Assembly (NCBI GenBank): GCA_946537295.1
Contig: CAMNFQ010000007.1
Location: 1 to 41,147 of the forward strand
Reading direction: 5' to 3'
DNA: 41,147 nucleotides
From: an uncultured Bacillota bacterium
GTDB lineage: Bacteria > Bacillota_I > Bacilli_A > Erysipelotrichales > Erysipelotrichaceae
Shown: positions 16,038-25,818 of the stretch, in pieces
Numbering within the stretch: position 1 is the stretch's first letter
Layout of the letters: every line of letters begins with the position of its first letter
The notes under the pieces: model-generated
Told to the model about the DNA's origin: nothing
What the model saw: only the letters and a program-made list of their open reading frames with translations
Databases searched by the model: none
Position numbers and translations under genes: made by a program

Positions 16038-16996
16038 TACTGCTGAACCTCCTTGGATTTGGTTGCTTTAAGCTGTATCAGAGAAATCGCAGCAACCATG
16101 ATAAAGAATATTACCGCTTTAGCTTGTGCAGTACCTTTAGCCCAGGTATTGATCTTACCGAAAGAACTTGAAATATTTAATGCAAGCATTTCCGTCATCT
16201 TGATCTGTGTACCTGAAGCCGTCGTCATGACAGGAGCACCACCAGTCAAGGCAAGGTTCTGATCATAAAGCTTAAAGGAATTGGTAAGCGTCAGAAACAT
16301 GCAGACTGTGATCGTAGACATCATATTAGGAACGATGACTTTAAATAAAGACTGCATTTTATTTGCACCATCAATTCTGGCCGCTTCCAGAATGTCTTCT
16401 GAAACTGACTGGAATCCGGCAATATAAATAATCATCATATATCCTATCTGTTGCCACGACATAAGAATCACAAGTCCCCAGAATCCGAATGTCTGATTAG
16501 CAGTAAGATAAGTATTATATTTTATCAGAATACCATTGAAAATCAGTTGCCAGATATATGACAAAACAATACCACCAATCAGATTAGGCATAAAAAAGAC
16601 CGCTCTGAATAGATTGGATCCTTTAATTTTCTGGGTTAAAAGATAAGCCAGAAAAAAGGAAAAGACATTAATGATCAAAACTGAAACGACTGCATAGGAT
16701 GCAGTATAGGTAAAAGCTTTCCGGAAAGATTCATCTTCAAATGCTCTGACATAATTAGAAAAGCCTACAAATACATCCTTGATCTTATCTAAAGGAATAT
16801 ATAGAGCCTCTCTGATCAGTCTGAATTCACAAAACGAAAGATAAATACCGGAAATAAACGGCCAGACAAAGCCTATGACAAAACACAGAAAAGTAGGAAT
16901 TAGAAACAGCCAGACTTTCTTTTTGATTGGTCTGATGATCAGTTCACTGCTTAAAGCTGTCGAGTCATGCGCTCTGAGCTTCTTTTTCTTTTGCAT
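16037..16996 (-). CDS. malF: Maltodextrin ABC transporter permease (MalF-like)
   Basis: 319-aa CUT1 permease with the EAA motif ILEAARIDGANKMQSLFKVIVPNM. The N-terminal basic segment (MQKKKKLRAHDS) precedes the first membrane helix. At 319 aa it lacks the large periplasmic P2 loop of the enterobacterial MalF, as usual in Gram-positives. SD GGGGATAA before the ATG. It is separated from the SBP gene by 93 bases holding an attenuating hairpin. Confidence 0.92.
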   Translation of the reverse strand: MQKKKKLRAHDSTALSSELIIRPIKKKVWLFLIPTFLCFVIGFVWPFISGIYLSFCEFRLIREALYIPLDKIKDVFVGFSNYVRAFEDESFRKAFTYTASYAVVSVLIINVFSFFLAYLLTQKIKGSNLFRAVFFMPNLIGGIVLSYIWQLIFNGILIKYNTYLTANQTFGFWGLVILMSWQQIGYMMIIYIAGFQSVSEDILEAARIDGANKMQSLFKVIVPNMMSTITVCMFLTLTNSFKLYDQNLALTGGAPVMTTASGTQIKMTEMLALNISSSFGKINTWAKGTAQAKAVIFFIMVAAISLIQLKATKSKEVQQ

Positions 16997-17056
16997 AATT
17001 ATCCCCTTTCATTTACTCTTTTAAATACTATTACTTAAAACAATAAACAAAAAAGA

Positions 17057-17077
17057 GGGCGAAGAAAAACTTCGCCC
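17057..17077 (-). terminator. Intercistronic hairpin between SBP and malF, likely partial terminator
   Basis: GGGCGAAG-TTTTT-CTTCGCCC on the minus strand followed by TCTTTTTTG. It lies in the gap within an otherwise tight operon, so it should lower permease expression relative to the binding protein and may shield the SBP mRNA 3' end. Confidence 0.8.
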
Positions 17078-17089
17078 TTAACTGAAAGA

Positions 17090-18370
17090 TTATTGTTTTT
17101 CCTGTGCGTATAAAGTATTCCAGCCGTTTACAAATGCATTTTCAACAACTGACCAATCACCATCTACAGCATATGACTGTAAAGCAGTAACTAAACCAGC
17201 ACGGAAATCATCAACTGCAGGAGTGTAGTTGAATGCCCAGTCAACGTTATAGTTGCCTGCTGCGAGTAAAGCATTAGCTTGAGCAAAGAAGACGTTTTCA
17301 GGTTCAGCAGCATTCTTGAATGGAATAGGACCAAACTCCTTAGCCATCATCTTAGTACCTTCTTCAGAAGAAACAAGCCAGGTTACAAAATCAACAGTAG
17401 CCTTGATATCTTCAGGTTTTGCGAGGTTATTTAAAGCCCAGTGAGCTTCTGTACCAGAGCAAAGACCAGCTTTTTCTTCGCCTTCATGTCCGCAATAGAT
17501 TGGGATCATCTGCAGATCATCAGCAGAAAGGCCATAAGTACCTGTTAAAGCAGAGTATTCCCAAGAACCATTCTGATAGAAAACAGCTTTCTTATTACCG
17601 AATTCAGCTTCAGCTTCATCACCAGCAGTGTTATTAGCAACTGGATCAGTAGCAGAATTATTCAGATAAAGATCCCAGATGTTCTTATATTCATTGAGAT
17701 AAGTTCCCTTGATTTCACCTTTTGCTGTAATTCCTTCATAGTAAAGAGGAAGAGTGATAAGATGACCGGTGAATCTCCAAGATGAAGAAGGAGCAAGACC
17801 AGCATTAGTAAAGGCATCAAAGCCTAATTCAGCAGCTCTGGAATGAATATCTTCAGCTACAGCCTTTAATGTTTCGAAATTAGTGATTTCAGAAATATCG
17901 TGACCAGCTTCCTTTAATAAAGCCTTATTGACGATAATACCAAAACATTCATAACAGTAACCAATACCTAATGTCTTTGAATCTTTTGTCAGATCAAATG
18001 CATGAGTAGTCATCAGATCATAAGCATCTGTACCATTCCAGTCCGCACAATAATCGCCATAAGTAGCTACAGCACCATCATTAGTCAGCTGGAATAAAGT
18101 AAGTTCTGGAGAAGTCTTGCTTAATTCATTCTGTAAAGCAGTGTCATAAGTTCCGGAAGCAGCAGTAACGACTTTTACAGGCACACCAGTCTGCTCAGTA
18201 TATGTAGCAGCGATGGCTTGCCATGATTCATCTGCTTCAGGTTTGAAGTTCAGATAATAAACAGATCCAGTTGCGGCAGTTTCTTCACCACCATCAGCTG
18301 GTTTTTGGCTACAAGCTGATAATGAAAGTACCATTAATACAGCTAACAGCAAAGTAAAAAATCTTTTCAT
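17090..18370 (-). CDS. Maltodextrin-binding lipoprotein (extracellular solute-binding protein family 1)
   Basis: 426 aa. Signal MKRFFTLLLAVLMVLSLSAC with lipobox LSAC (Cys20), then a short linker and a type-1 sugar-binding fold: SVYYLNFKPEADESWQAIAATYTEQTGVPVKVV at the N-terminus, GDYCADW, FYQNGSWEYSAL and WLVSSEEGTKMMAKEFGPIP later. First gene of the import operon with malFG-malQ-msmK, which sets the maltodextrin assignment. SD GAAAGGG. The hairpin after its stop suggests extra expression. The leader carries a dyad and the promoter a cre-like box. Confidence 0.92.
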   Translation of the reverse strand: MKRFFTLLLAVLMVLSLSACSQKPADGGEETAATGSVYYLNFKPEADESWQAIAATYTEQTGVPVKVVTAASGTYDTALQNELSKTSPELTLFQLTNDGAVATYGDYCADWNGTDAYDLMTTHAFDLTKDSKTLGIGYCYECFGIIVNKALLKEAGHDISEITNFETLKAVAEDIHSRAAELGFDAFTNAGLAPSSSWRFTGHLITLPLYYEGITAKGEIKGTYLNEYKNIWDLYLNNSATDPVANNTAGDEAEAEFGNKKAVFYQNGSWEYSALTGTYGLSADDLQMIPIYCGHEGEEKAGLCSGTEAHWALNNLAKPEDIKATVDFVTWLVSSEEGTKMMAKEFGPIPFKNAAEPENVFFAQANALLAAGNYNVDWAFNYTPAVDDFRAGLVTALQSYAVDGDWSVVENAFVNGWNTLYAQEKQ

Positions 18371-18394
18371 TTTATGTTCCCTTTCTATATTATT

Positions 18395-18423
18395 TTGTGT
18401 AACTTTTCACAATTTTTACACAA
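18395..18423. repeat. 8-bp dyad at the start of the SBP transcript
   Basis: TTGTGTAA...TTACACAA perfect arms (18395-18402 and 18416-18423) with a 13-base centre. It overlaps the predicted start site near 18421, so it may be an operator or a 5' mRNA hairpin. Confidence 0.55.
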
Positions 18424-18427
18424 TTAA

Positions 18428-18455
18428 ATTTTAACTCACAAGAAAGATAAGTCAA
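18428..18455 (-). promoter_or_regulatory. Promoter of the maltodextrin operon
   Basis: TTGACT (18455..18450), 16-base spacer, TAAAAT (18433..18428), predicted start ~18421, ~51-nt leader. Confidence 0.6.
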
Positions 18456-18469
18456 TACAAACGCTTACA
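18456..18469 (-). promoter_or_regulatory. cre-like / LacI-family operator of the maltodextrin operon
   Basis: TGTAAGCGTTTGTA directly upstream of the -35. It matches the CcpA cre pattern TGWAANCGNTNWCA at all fixed positions except the last two non-A positions. A MalR-type regulator recognises a related sequence, so either is possible. Confidence 0.6.
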
Positions 18470-18485
18470 TTTTTTTTGTCAAATA

Positions 18486-19571
18486 TTAAGGCAAAAAGCC
18501 AAGAAGAACACTGTTAAGCAATGCCAGATCTTTACATATAAGATGATTATCTTTAATTTCTAAAAGTTTGTTTCCTTCAATAATATCTTTAAATTCATTG
18601 ATAAAGTCTGTCTTATAAAGATCATTAAATCTTTGAATATCTAATCCATAGATTGTTCTTAGCGACATCATGATATGTTCAAATTTAAGATCATCTTTGT
18701 CCAGGATCAGATCTTCATCTTTATTACTGATATTTTCAAGATATTTGTTAAGAATCCTGGTGTTGGTATATCTTCTGTTTCCTATTTTTGATGATGCACC
18801 AACTGAAACGCCTAAGAAATCTTCATAGTTCCAATACGCAAGATTATGTTTTGATTCATATCCCCTTTTAGCGAAATTAGATACCTCATAATTAATGTAT
18901 CCTTTTTCTTTCAGATATGAGCGGATCAGATCATACATATCTGCTTCAGTATCTTCATCAAGCGGTTTATATCCTTTTTTGCCAAATACCGTGTTCTCTT
19001 CAATGGTTAATGAATAAATGGAAATATGTGGCACATTCAGATCACAGATATCTTCTAAAGATTTCTGTAGTATCTCAATGCTTTGGCCAGGTAAAGAATA
19101 CATCAGATCAACACTGATATTGTTGAAACCATTATCTTGTAATAGTCTGATCTTATTTCTGGCATCCGCAAAGCTGTGATGTCTGTTTAATGATTTTAGA
19201 ATATTATCATCACTGCTTTGAATACCCATTGAGATCCTGTTAACTCCATATTGTTTTAGAAGTTTTATCTTATCAATATCAATTGATTCCGGATTTACTT
19301 CTACGGTATATTCAAGGAAGTTCTTGCTGAAGGGAGAAATAAGCTTTAATAATTTTTCTAATTGATCACAAGAAAGACACGATGGTGTTCCTCCACCGAT
19401 ATAGATCGTCTCATAGAGATCTTTACATTCATTATGTATTTCCTGAGATAGCTTATTTAGCCATTTATCCACAAGATCATTCTTATAGACTTGATGGGCA
19501 AAGTCACAATAAAAACATATGGCATTGCAGAAAGGCACATGCACATATAGATGTTTAATTCTTGTCGTCAT
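18486..19571 (-). CDS. hemW: HemW-like radical SAM protein (heme chaperone / CPO-like)
   Basis: 361 aa. The cluster motif is C15NAIC19FYC22, the CX3CX2C of HemW, with [26 protein letters not shown] and [13 protein letters not shown] following in the usual order. HemW proteins are heme-binding chaperones; they are frequently mis-annotated as oxygen-independent coproporphyrinogen oxidase. Its first 17 bases overlap lepA, as in many Firmicutes lepA-hemW pairs. No heme biosynthesis gene is near. No clear terminator follows before the mal promoter. Confidence 0.92.
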   Translation of the reverse strand: MTTRIKHLYVHVPFCNAICFYCDFAHQVYKNDLVDKWLNKLSQEIHNECKDLYETIYIGGGTPSCLSCDQLEKLLKLISPFSKNFLEYTVEVNPESIDIDKIKLLKQYGVNRISMGIQSSDDNILKSLNRHHSFADARNKIRLLQDNGFNNISVDLMYSLPGQSIEILQKSLEDICDLNVPHISIYSLTIEENTVFGKKGYKPLDEDTEADMYDLIRSYLKEKGYINYEVSNFAKRGYESKHNLAYWNYEDFLGVSVGASSKIGNRRYTNTRILNKYLENISNKDEDLILDKDDLKFEHIMMSLRTIYGLDIQRFNDLYKTDFINEFKDIIEGNKLLEIKDNHLICKDLALLNSVLLGFLP

Positions 19572-21372
19572 CTAAAGCCAGTACAGCCATGAAAGCTTCC
19601 TGAGGTATTTCTACACTGCCTACTGCCTTCATACGCTTCTTGCCCTCTTTCTGTTTCTCTAACAGTTTCTTTTTACGTGAGATATCACCACCATAACATT
19701 TAGCCAGAACATCTTTACGTAATGATTTGATATTGGTACGGGCAAGTACTTTATTGCCAATTGCAGCCTGAATTGGAATCTCAAACTGCTGTTTAGGAAG
19801 GATCTCTTTCAGTTTTACAGTTATTGCCTGACCACGATTATAAGCAAAGTCACGATGTACGATAATACTCAAGGCATCAATGATCTCACCATTGATCAGG
19901 ATATCCATCTTGACCAGATTTGATTTACGATAACCTATCAGTTCATAGTCTAATGAAGCATATCCTCTTGATACGGATTTCAATTTATCGAAGTATTCAA
20001 AAATAATTTCTGACAAAGGCATTTCATAAATCAGCTGATTTCTATTGGAATCAATATAGATCATATCCTTGTAGATACCTCTTTTATCCTGAGATAACTG
20101 CATGATTGGTCCGATATATTCATTAGGAACCATGATAGACGCTTTGACATATGGTTCTTCAATGTATTCGATGATATTGGATTCCGGCATCATGGAAGGA
20201 TTATCGATATATTTGATCGTACCATCTGTAAGGGTAACTTTATATATGACAGATGGTGCAGTTGCGATCAGATTAAGATTGTATTCCCTTTCGAGTCTTT
20301 CCTGTACGACTTCCATATGAAGTAGTCCCAAAAAACCTAGACGGAAACCAAAACCTAAAGCTTTAGAAGATTCTGCTTCAAATGTCAGACTTGAATCATT
20401 GAGCTGCAGTTTCTCTAAAGCATCTCGAAGATCATTGTATTTATTGTTATCAGTTGGATACATACCACAATAGACCATCGGATTCATCTTGCGATAACCA
20501 GGCAAAGCCTGATCACAAGGTTTATATGCGTTAGTGATCGTATCACCGATATGAATATCCTGAATCGATTTAATGGAAGCACAAAGATATCCAACTTCAC
20601 CAGTGCTTAAACTGTTACGTTTAATTTCTCCTGGTGTTTTGACACCCAATTCGGTAACTTCGTATTCTGTATTAGTCTGCATAAAACGGATGTGATCGCC
20701 AACCTTTACACTTCCTTCTTTAATACAGATAAATACAACAACACCACGATATGAATCGTAGTAGGAATCAAAAACCAGAGCTTTCAATGGATCACTGGCT
20801 TCTCCTTTTGGACAAGGCAGATATTTAACGATTCCTTCCAGAACTTCTTCAACATTTAAACCAGTCTTTGCACTGATGCATGGTGCGTTGGAACAATCCA
20901 GTCCAATAACGTCTTCGATCTCTTTCTTGGTACGTTCAATATCGGCACTTGGAAGATCGATCTTATTGATAACCGGCAAGATCTCAAGATCATTATCAAG
21001 AGCCAGATAGGTATTTGCGAGTGTTTGCGCTTCAATGCCTTGCGATGCATCAACGACTAGTATTGCCCCATCACATGCCGCCAATGATCTTGATACTTCA
21101 TAAGTAAAGTCAACATGTCCCGGCGTATCGATCAGATGAAAAATATAATCAGATCCATCTTTGGCATGGTATTTGAGCTGTACGACATTAAGTTTGATTG
21201 TAATGCCTCTTTCTCTTTCCAGTTCCAGAGAATCAAGGATCTGATCCTGCATTTCCCTTTTAGAAACAGTATCAGTCAGCTCCAGAATTCTATCTGCCAA
21301 GGTCGACTTGCCGTGGTCGATATGAGCGATTATCGAAAAATTTCTGATCTTATTCTTATCCAATTCTTTCAC
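19555..21372 (-). CDS. lepA: Elongation factor 4 (LepA)
   Basis: 605-aa translational GTPase. G1 [10 protein letters not shown]3 DTPGHVDF, G4 NKIDLP; the LepA-specific C-terminal domain ends [31 protein letters not shown]. Acts on the ribosome in back-translocation or assembly. The track start at 21372 is GTG. A TTG three codons on (21363) has AGGTGA about 6 bases upstream and gives [14 protein letters not shown], so the true start is uncertain. The gene overlaps fmt by 17 bases with the GTG start (8 with the TTG). Confidence 0.97.
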   Translation of the reverse strand: MKELDKNKIRNFSIIAHIDHGKSTLADRILELTDTVSKREMQDQILDSLELERERGITIKLNVVQLKYHAKDGSDYIFHLIDTPGHVDFTYEVSRSLAACDGAILVVDASQGIEAQTLANTYLALDNDLEILPVINKIDLPSADIERTKKEIEDVIGLDCSNAPCISAKTGLNVEEVLEGIVKYLPCPKGEASDPLKALVFDSYYDSYRGVVVFICIKEGSVKVGDHIRFMQTNTEYEVTELGVKTPGEIKRNSLSTGEVGYLCASIKSIQDIHIGDTITNAYKPCDQALPGYRKMNPMVYCGMYPTDNNKYNDLRDALEKLQLNDSSLTFEAESSKALGFGFRLGFLGLLHMEVVQERLEREYNLNLIATAPSVIYKVTLTDGTIKYIDNPSMMPESNIIEYIEEPYVKASIMVPNEYIGPIMQLSQDKRGIYKDMIYIDSNRNQLIYEMPLSEIIFEYFDKLKSVSRGYASLDYELIGYRKSNLVKMDILINGEIIDALSIIVHRDFAYNRGQAITVKLKEILPKQQFEIPIQAAIGNKVLARTNIKSLRKDVLAKCYGGDISRKKKLLEKQKEGKKRMKAVGSVEIPQEAFMAVLALDDDKN

Positions 21373-22294
21373 CTACCAGATTTCTTCCAGCACCATTATA
21401 GAAAGAATGGGCATCCATTGTATTCTTACCCTCAGGTCTGATCTTAAATACTTTGATAAAACCGTTAAGACAATCAATCCTGAGATATTCATTTTCTAAA
21501 CCTTTAAATACTGATGGTTCAACATTATCATCATATTCAAAGAAGGCATCAAAGATCTTATATTTCTTATTGTTCAATACAAAATAACAACCAGGATTAT
21601 CTAAAAGACCTCTGATATGGTTATAGACATTTAAGACGTCATCGTTAAAACTGATCTGTTCAATTTCCTTTTCCAGATTATAGGCATAAGTTGCTTCATC
21701 GTTGTTCTGCTTGATTGCCTTAAAATCACCTTCAAAAAACTTAGGCAGAAATTCCAGAAGCATTTCTAAAGAAAGTTTAGATAGTTTATCAAACAAAGTT
21801 GTATTAGTATCATGAATATCAATATCAATACTCTTCTGATAAAGGATATCCCCTTCATCCATCTTTTCGTTCATATACATGATGCTCATACCCGTCGTCT
21901 TTTCGCCATTAATGATGCAACGCTGTATAGGAGCACCACCACGATATTTAGGAAGAAGTGATCCATGAGTATTGATACATTTATATTTGGGGTAATCCAA
22001 AAGCTGCTTTGGAACGATCTGGCCATATGCAGATGTAATAATAAGGTCAGGCTTGAAAGCGATCACTTCTTCAAAGTCAGTTCTGATCTTATTTGGTGTA
22101 ACAACTTCAAGTCCAAGTTCTAAAGCTTTCTGTTTTACTTCAGATGGTCTAAGTTCGTGTTTTCTGCCAAAGGCCTTGTCCGGCTGAGAAACAACACCGA
22201 CAATATTGTATCCAGCTTCATAGAGCCCTGATAGAATATCTGCGGCAAATTTAGGAGTCCCCATAAAGACAATTCTGTGTTCATACTTGTTCAT
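21356..22294 (-). CDS. fmt: Methionyl-tRNA formyltransferase
   Basis: 312 aa. Motifs [44 protein letters not shown] (Asn/His of the formyl-transfer site) and [18 protein letters not shown]. Formylates initiator Met-tRNA using 10-formyl-THF. Here it heads a fmt-lepA-hemW run, not the more usual def-fmt pair. No SD; a TATAAT ends 9 bases before the ATG, predicting a ~3-nt leader. Confidence 0.96.
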   Translation of the reverse strand: MNKYEHRIVFMGTPKFAADILSGLYEAGYNIVGVVSQPDKAFGRKHELRPSEVKQKALELGLEVVTPNKIRTDFEEVIAFKPDLIITSAYGQIVPKQLLDYPKYKCINTHGSLLPKYRGGAPIQRCIINGEKTTGMSIMYMNEKMDEGDILYQKSIDIDIHDTNTTLFDKLSKLSLEMLLEFLPKFFEGDFKAIKQNNDEATYAYNLEKEIEQISFNDDVLNVYNHIRGLLDNPGCYFVLNNKKYKIFDAFFEYDDNVEPSVFKGLENEYLRIDCLNGFIKVFKIRPEGKNTMDAHSFYNGAGRNLVGERIG

Positions 22295-22303
22295 AACATT
22301 AAT

Positions 22304-22309
22304 ATTATA
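22304..22309 (-). promoter_or_regulatory. -10 element of fmt, near-leaderless
   Basis: TATAAT, nine bases (ATTAATGTT), ATG at 22294. Divergent from the rpsT promoter. Confidence 0.45.
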
Positions 22310-22318
22310 CAGTATTTA

Positions 22319-22347
22319 TTGCTTTTTTTAGGTCTTTTGCTTATAAT
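22319..22347 (+). promoter_or_regulatory. rpsT promoter
   Basis: TTGCTT (22319-22324), 17-base spacer, TATAAT (22342-22347); start ~22354; leader ~22 nt with AAGGAGG SD. Confidence 0.7.
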
Positions 22348-22375
22348 AAGAAAGCGAATTAGGTAAGGAGGATCT

Positions 22376-22639
22376 ATGGCAAATATTAAGTCTCAAAAGA
22401 AGAGAGCTTTAACAAATGCTAAGGCAAACTTAAAGAACAATGCTGAAAAGTCTCAGTTAAAGACAGCTATGAAAAAAGTAAAAGCTGCAGTTGCTGCTAA
22501 TGATAAAGAAACTGCTGTTAAGGCATTTAACGAAGCAAACTCACTTCTTGATAAAGCAGCTACAAGCCATTTAAAACATAAAAATTATGTTGCAAGACAA
22601 AAAGCTCGTTTAGCTAAAGAAGTTGCAACATTAGGTTAA
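22376..22639 (+). CDS. rpsT: 30S ribosomal protein S20
   Basis: 87 aa, MANIKSQKKRALTNAKAN start and KKVKAAVAANDKETA, HKNYVARQKARLAK later, typical S20. Binds the 5' and 3' minor domains of 16S rRNA. Very strong SD AAGGAGGATCT-ATG. It is monocistronic, divergent from fmt-lepA; S20 next to lepA is a common Firmicutes arrangement. Confidence 0.97.
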   Translation: MANIKSQKKRALTNAKANLKNNAEKSQLKTAMKKVKAAVAANDKETAVKAFNEANSLLDKAATSHLKHKNYVARQKARLAKEVATLG

Positions 22640-22649
22640 GCAAGAATTC

Positions 22650-22665
22650 AGCACCGTATGGTGCT
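22650..22665 (+). terminator. rpsT terminator
   Basis: AGCACC-GTAT-GGTGCT followed by TTTTCTTT. Confidence 0.85.
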
Positions 22666-22686
22666 TTTTCTTTACCTATAATAAAA

Positions 22687-22710
22687 GACAGTTTCAAATA
22701 TGAAACTGTC
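22687..22710. terminator. Terminator after glgP, bidirectional
   Basis: Perfect 10-bp stem GACAGTTTCA / TGAAACTGTC with a 4-base loop. On minus it is followed by TTTTATTAT, on plus by ATTTTTAG. Confidence 0.85.
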
Positions 22711-22729
22711 ATTTTTAGTAATTGATATG

Positions 22730-25159
22730 TTATCCAACCTTTTTGATATGCCAAATTTCATTTGCATATTCTTCGATAGTTCTATCAGATGAGAAATATG
22801 CAGATTTAGCAATATTGATAAGACATTTCTTTGCCCATACACTTGGATTGGCATATAACTGATATACCTTATCATGAGCTTCGCAATAAGAATCGAAATC
22901 TGCAAGAATGAAGTATTCATCGTTTCTTAACAGGAATTCATCAGCAATATCCTTGAAATCATCATGGATATCAGACCAGGTGTTATCTCTGAAGGAATCA
23001 ATGATTCTTCTTAACATAGGATTGTTCTCATAATACTCATAGGCGTTGTAGTATCCTTTTCTGAGTTCATGGATTTCATCCTCATGCTTACCAAAGATTA
23101 CACAGTTATCATCACCGACAAGTTCTCTGATCTCAACATTGGCTCCATCAAGAGTACCTAAGGTAATAGCACCGTTCATCATGAACTTCATATTACCAGT
23201 ACCAGAAGCTTCTTTACCTGCTGTAGAGATCTGTTCAGAGATATCAGATGCCGGCATCAGTTTTTCGGCAACTGTTACACGATAGTTTGGTATAAAGACA
23301 ACCTGAATATACTTATTGACATCAGGATCATTATTGATCTTTTCAGCTACGCAATTGATCAGCTTGATAACTTTCTTGGCAAATTTATATGAACTAGCTG
23401 CCTTTGCACCAAATAAGAATGTTGTCTTTGGTACTTTAAAGTTAGGATCATCCTTAATGCGGAAATACAGTGATATTACATACATGATATCAAGCAACTG
23501 TCTCTTATAAGCATGGAGACGTTTAGCGATTGAATCAAAGATAGAATCAGGATCCAGATCGATATCATAATTCTTTTCCAGCCATTCAGCAAGCTGAACT
23601 TTCTTGAGATGTTTAACTTCCAAAAACTGTTTCTGCAGTTTAGGATCATCAACATGTTTCATCAGATCTCCGATCTTATTGAAATCACTTCTGAACTTAG
23701 GACCGATATATTTTTCAATCAGTGAAGTGAGTTCAGGGTTAGCATACATCAGCCAACGACGTGGAGTGATACCGTTTGTCTTATTGTTGAATTTTTCAGG
23801 ATAGATCTCATAGAAATCTCTGAATGTATCATTCTTGATGATATTGGTATGGATCTTTGCAACACCGTTGACAGAGAATGAACCAACAATAGAAAGATAT
23901 GCCATTCTGACATTTCCGTCATTAATGATACATACAGAATCAATAAAGTTATGTTTCTTGCCCATAGCGATAAGTTCACGCTTGAACTGACGATCGATCT
24001 CTTCAATAATCAGATAAATTCTAGGCAGAAGTTTCTGAATGTATTCAACAGGCCATTTTTCCAGAGCTTCTTGCATAACAGTATGATTTGTATAGGCGAA
24101 AGTATGGGTAACGATTTCCCAAGCTCTATCCCAAGGAATGCCATACTCGTCCATAAACAGTCTCATCAGTTCAGGTACAGCCAATGCAGGATGCGTATCA
24201 TTTAACTGGATAACAACCTTATCAGCGAAATTATCCAATGTACCATAAACTTTCAAATGGTCATTAATAATTGATTGTAAACCAGCAGCTACAAAGAAAT
24301 ACTCCTGTTTGATTCTCAGGTACTTACCTTTTTCAGTTGAATCATCCGGATAAAGATTAAGACAGATATCTTCAACATCGGCAAGATACTTACGATAATC
24401 TCTTCCACTTGGAAGATCATCAGATGGTTCAGCATTCCACATTCTTAAGGTATTGGATACTGATTTATTAGAACCAACGATTGGCATATCATATGGAACA
24501 GCCAGAACGTGTTCAGTATCTTTACGATGGAATTCAAGATCACCCTTTTCATTTCTGGTAATATCAACATAGCCATAGAATCTGACATCAACAGACTTGC
24601 TGGCTTTTCTGACTTCCCATGGGTTTTCTATTCTTAACCACTGATCAGGAACTTCAACCTGTTCATTATTTATTGTAAGCTGTTTAAACAGACCGTTTTT
24701 ATATCTGATGGTATTTCCAGAACCTGGATAATTCAAGGTAGCTAATGAATCCAGGAAACATGCAGCAAGTCTTCCCAGACCACCATTACCCAGACCAGCA
24801 TCTGTTTCAACATCCTCAATATCATTGATATCAACACCTAGCTCATTGAGACCTTCTTTAACAACATCATAGATGCCTAATGACATCAGATTGTTTCTTA
24901 ACATTCTTCCCAAAAGGAACTCAAGTGAGAAATAATAAACCTGTTTTAGATTCTCGCCTCTGACAGAGTGCTTTGTCTCACGCCAGTCTTCCAGCATATA
25001 TGTCTTGACCATCTGAGATAAGACGACATATTTTTCAATAAGACCAGTTTCATTCAGTTCTTTACCGTATTGAATATGAGCAAAATAATCAAAATATTCA
25101 ATAAATGAATTCTTATTCTTAAATGCTTCATTACGGTAATTCTTAAATTTATTTGCCAT
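22730..25159 (-). CDS. glgP: Glycogen/maltodextrin phosphorylase
   Basis: 809-aa GT35 enzyme that phosphorolyses alpha-1,4-glucan to glucose-1-phosphate. Shows FGAKAASSYKFAKKVIKLIN and the PLP-site region TAGKEASGTGNMKFMMNGAITLGTLDGANVEI, plus ETDAGLGNGGLGRLAACFLDS near the N-terminus. Normal length. SD GAGGT 8 bases before the ATG. It sits 14 bases after trmK at the end of the glyS-dnaG-rpoD cluster, not in the mal operon 4.4 kb downstream; functionally it completes the MalQ pathway. Confidence 0.96.
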   Translation of the reverse strand: MANKFKNYRNEAFKNKNSFIEYFDYFAHIQYGKELNETGLIEKYVVLSQMVKTYMLEDWRETKHSVRGENLKQVYYFSLEFLLGRMLRNNLMSLGIYDVVKEGLNELGVDINDIEDVETDAGLGNGGLGRLAACFLDSLATLNYPGSGNTIRYKNGLFKQLTINNEQVEVPDQWLRIENPWEVRKASKSVDVRFYGYVDITRNEKGDLEFHRKDTEHVLAVPYDMPIVGSNKSVSNTLRMWNAEPSDDLPSGRDYRKYLADVEDICLNLYPDDSTEKGKYLRIKQEYFFVAAGLQSIINDHLKVYGTLDNFADKVVIQLNDTHPALAVPELMRLFMDEYGIPWDRAWEIVTHTFAYTNHTVMQEALEKWPVEYIQKLLPRIYLIIEEIDRQFKRELIAMGKKHNFIDSVCIINDGNVRMAYLSIVGSFSVNGVAKIHTNIIKNDTFRDFYEIYPEKFNNKTNGITPRRWLMYANPELTSLIEKYIGPKFRSDFNKIGDLMKHVDDPKLQKQFLEVKHLKKVQLAEWLEKNYDIDLDPDSIFDSIAKRLHAYKRQLLDIMYVISLYFRIKDDPNFKVPKTTFLFGAKAASSYKFAKKVIKLINCVAEKINNDPDVNKYIQVVFIPNYRVTVAEKLMPASDISEQISTAGKEASGTGNMKFMMNGAITLGTLDGANVEIRELVGDDNCVIFGKHEDEIHELRKGYYNAYEYYENNPMLRRIIDSFRDNTWSDIHDDFKDIADEFLLRNDEYFILADFDSYCEAHDKVYQLYANPSVWAKKCLINIAKSAYFSSDRTIEEYANEIWHIKKVG

Positions 25160-25173
25160 AAAATTTACCTCGG

Positions 25174-25818
25174 TTATTTATTATACATTATCTTGTCTAT
25201 TTCTACTATTTTTTTATATAAGCTCTCTTTATGCGATTTTTCATAGATTTTTTGATAGCGATCCTTAAGATCATTAAGATATTCTAAAAAGATATTATCC
25301 CTGCGTTTTAATAGTACAGGACCATATTCTATTTCAGTTTCAGAATATGGATCGTGGAAATCACTGTTGAACTTAATGACCTGATAGAAAAAGCCATCAT
25401 AGACGATCTGTTCATCAATTATTGTTAGATTATGATCAGAAAGATAAGTTCTGAGTTTATCAACGTCTGTATTGGATTGAACGATAAATGAATCGTATTT
25501 GTTGATATCACAATTATCAAGGATATGTTCAATCGTATAATAGCCCATGCCGGAAATAACAACTGTTTCAACATCATCAGGCGCATTCATCAGACCATCA
25601 GATAATACAGGAATGACTTTGTATTTTAATCTGAATCTTTCAATATTATCTTTAGCGTTATTTAATGGTCCTTTTGCGATCTCACCAGCATAGGCTTTCT
25701 GAGTTATGCCATGCTGTATCAAAAAACAAGGTAGTAAAGCGTGGTCTGAACCCACGTCAAATACTACCTTATTATTATCAATCATTTCTGCTATCGTTTT
25801 TAAACGTTTTGAAAGCAT
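25174..25818 (-). CDS. trmK: tRNA (adenine(22)-N1)-methyltransferase TrmK
   Basis: 214 aa, COG2384. Opening LSKRLKTIAEMI, AdoMet motif VFDVGSDHALLPCFLI, then VVISGMGYYTI and LDNCD..DSFIVQSNTDVDKLR. Methylates A22 in tRNA of Gram-positives. One-base overlap with rpoD (TAATG). The rpoD-trmK order is standard in Firmicutes; the Nif3-family gene that often follows is replaced by glgP. Confidence 0.93.
   Translation of the reverse strand: MLSKRLKTIAEMIDNNKVVFDVGSDHALLPCFLIQHGITQKAYAGEIAKGPLNNAKDNIERFRLKYKVIPVLSDGLMNAPDDVETVVISGMGYYTIEHILDNCDINKYDSFIVQSNTDVDKLRTYLSDHNLTIIDEQIVYDGFFYQVIKFNSDFHDPYSETEIEYGPVLLKRRDNIFLEYLNDLKDRYQKIYEKSHKESLYKKIVEIDKIMYNK

Noticed and set aside
18486-19571. Oxygen-independent coproporphyrinogen oxidase (HemN)
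   Set aside because: The CX3CX2C motif, the length and the lepA linkage fit HemW; no heme pathway genes are nearby.
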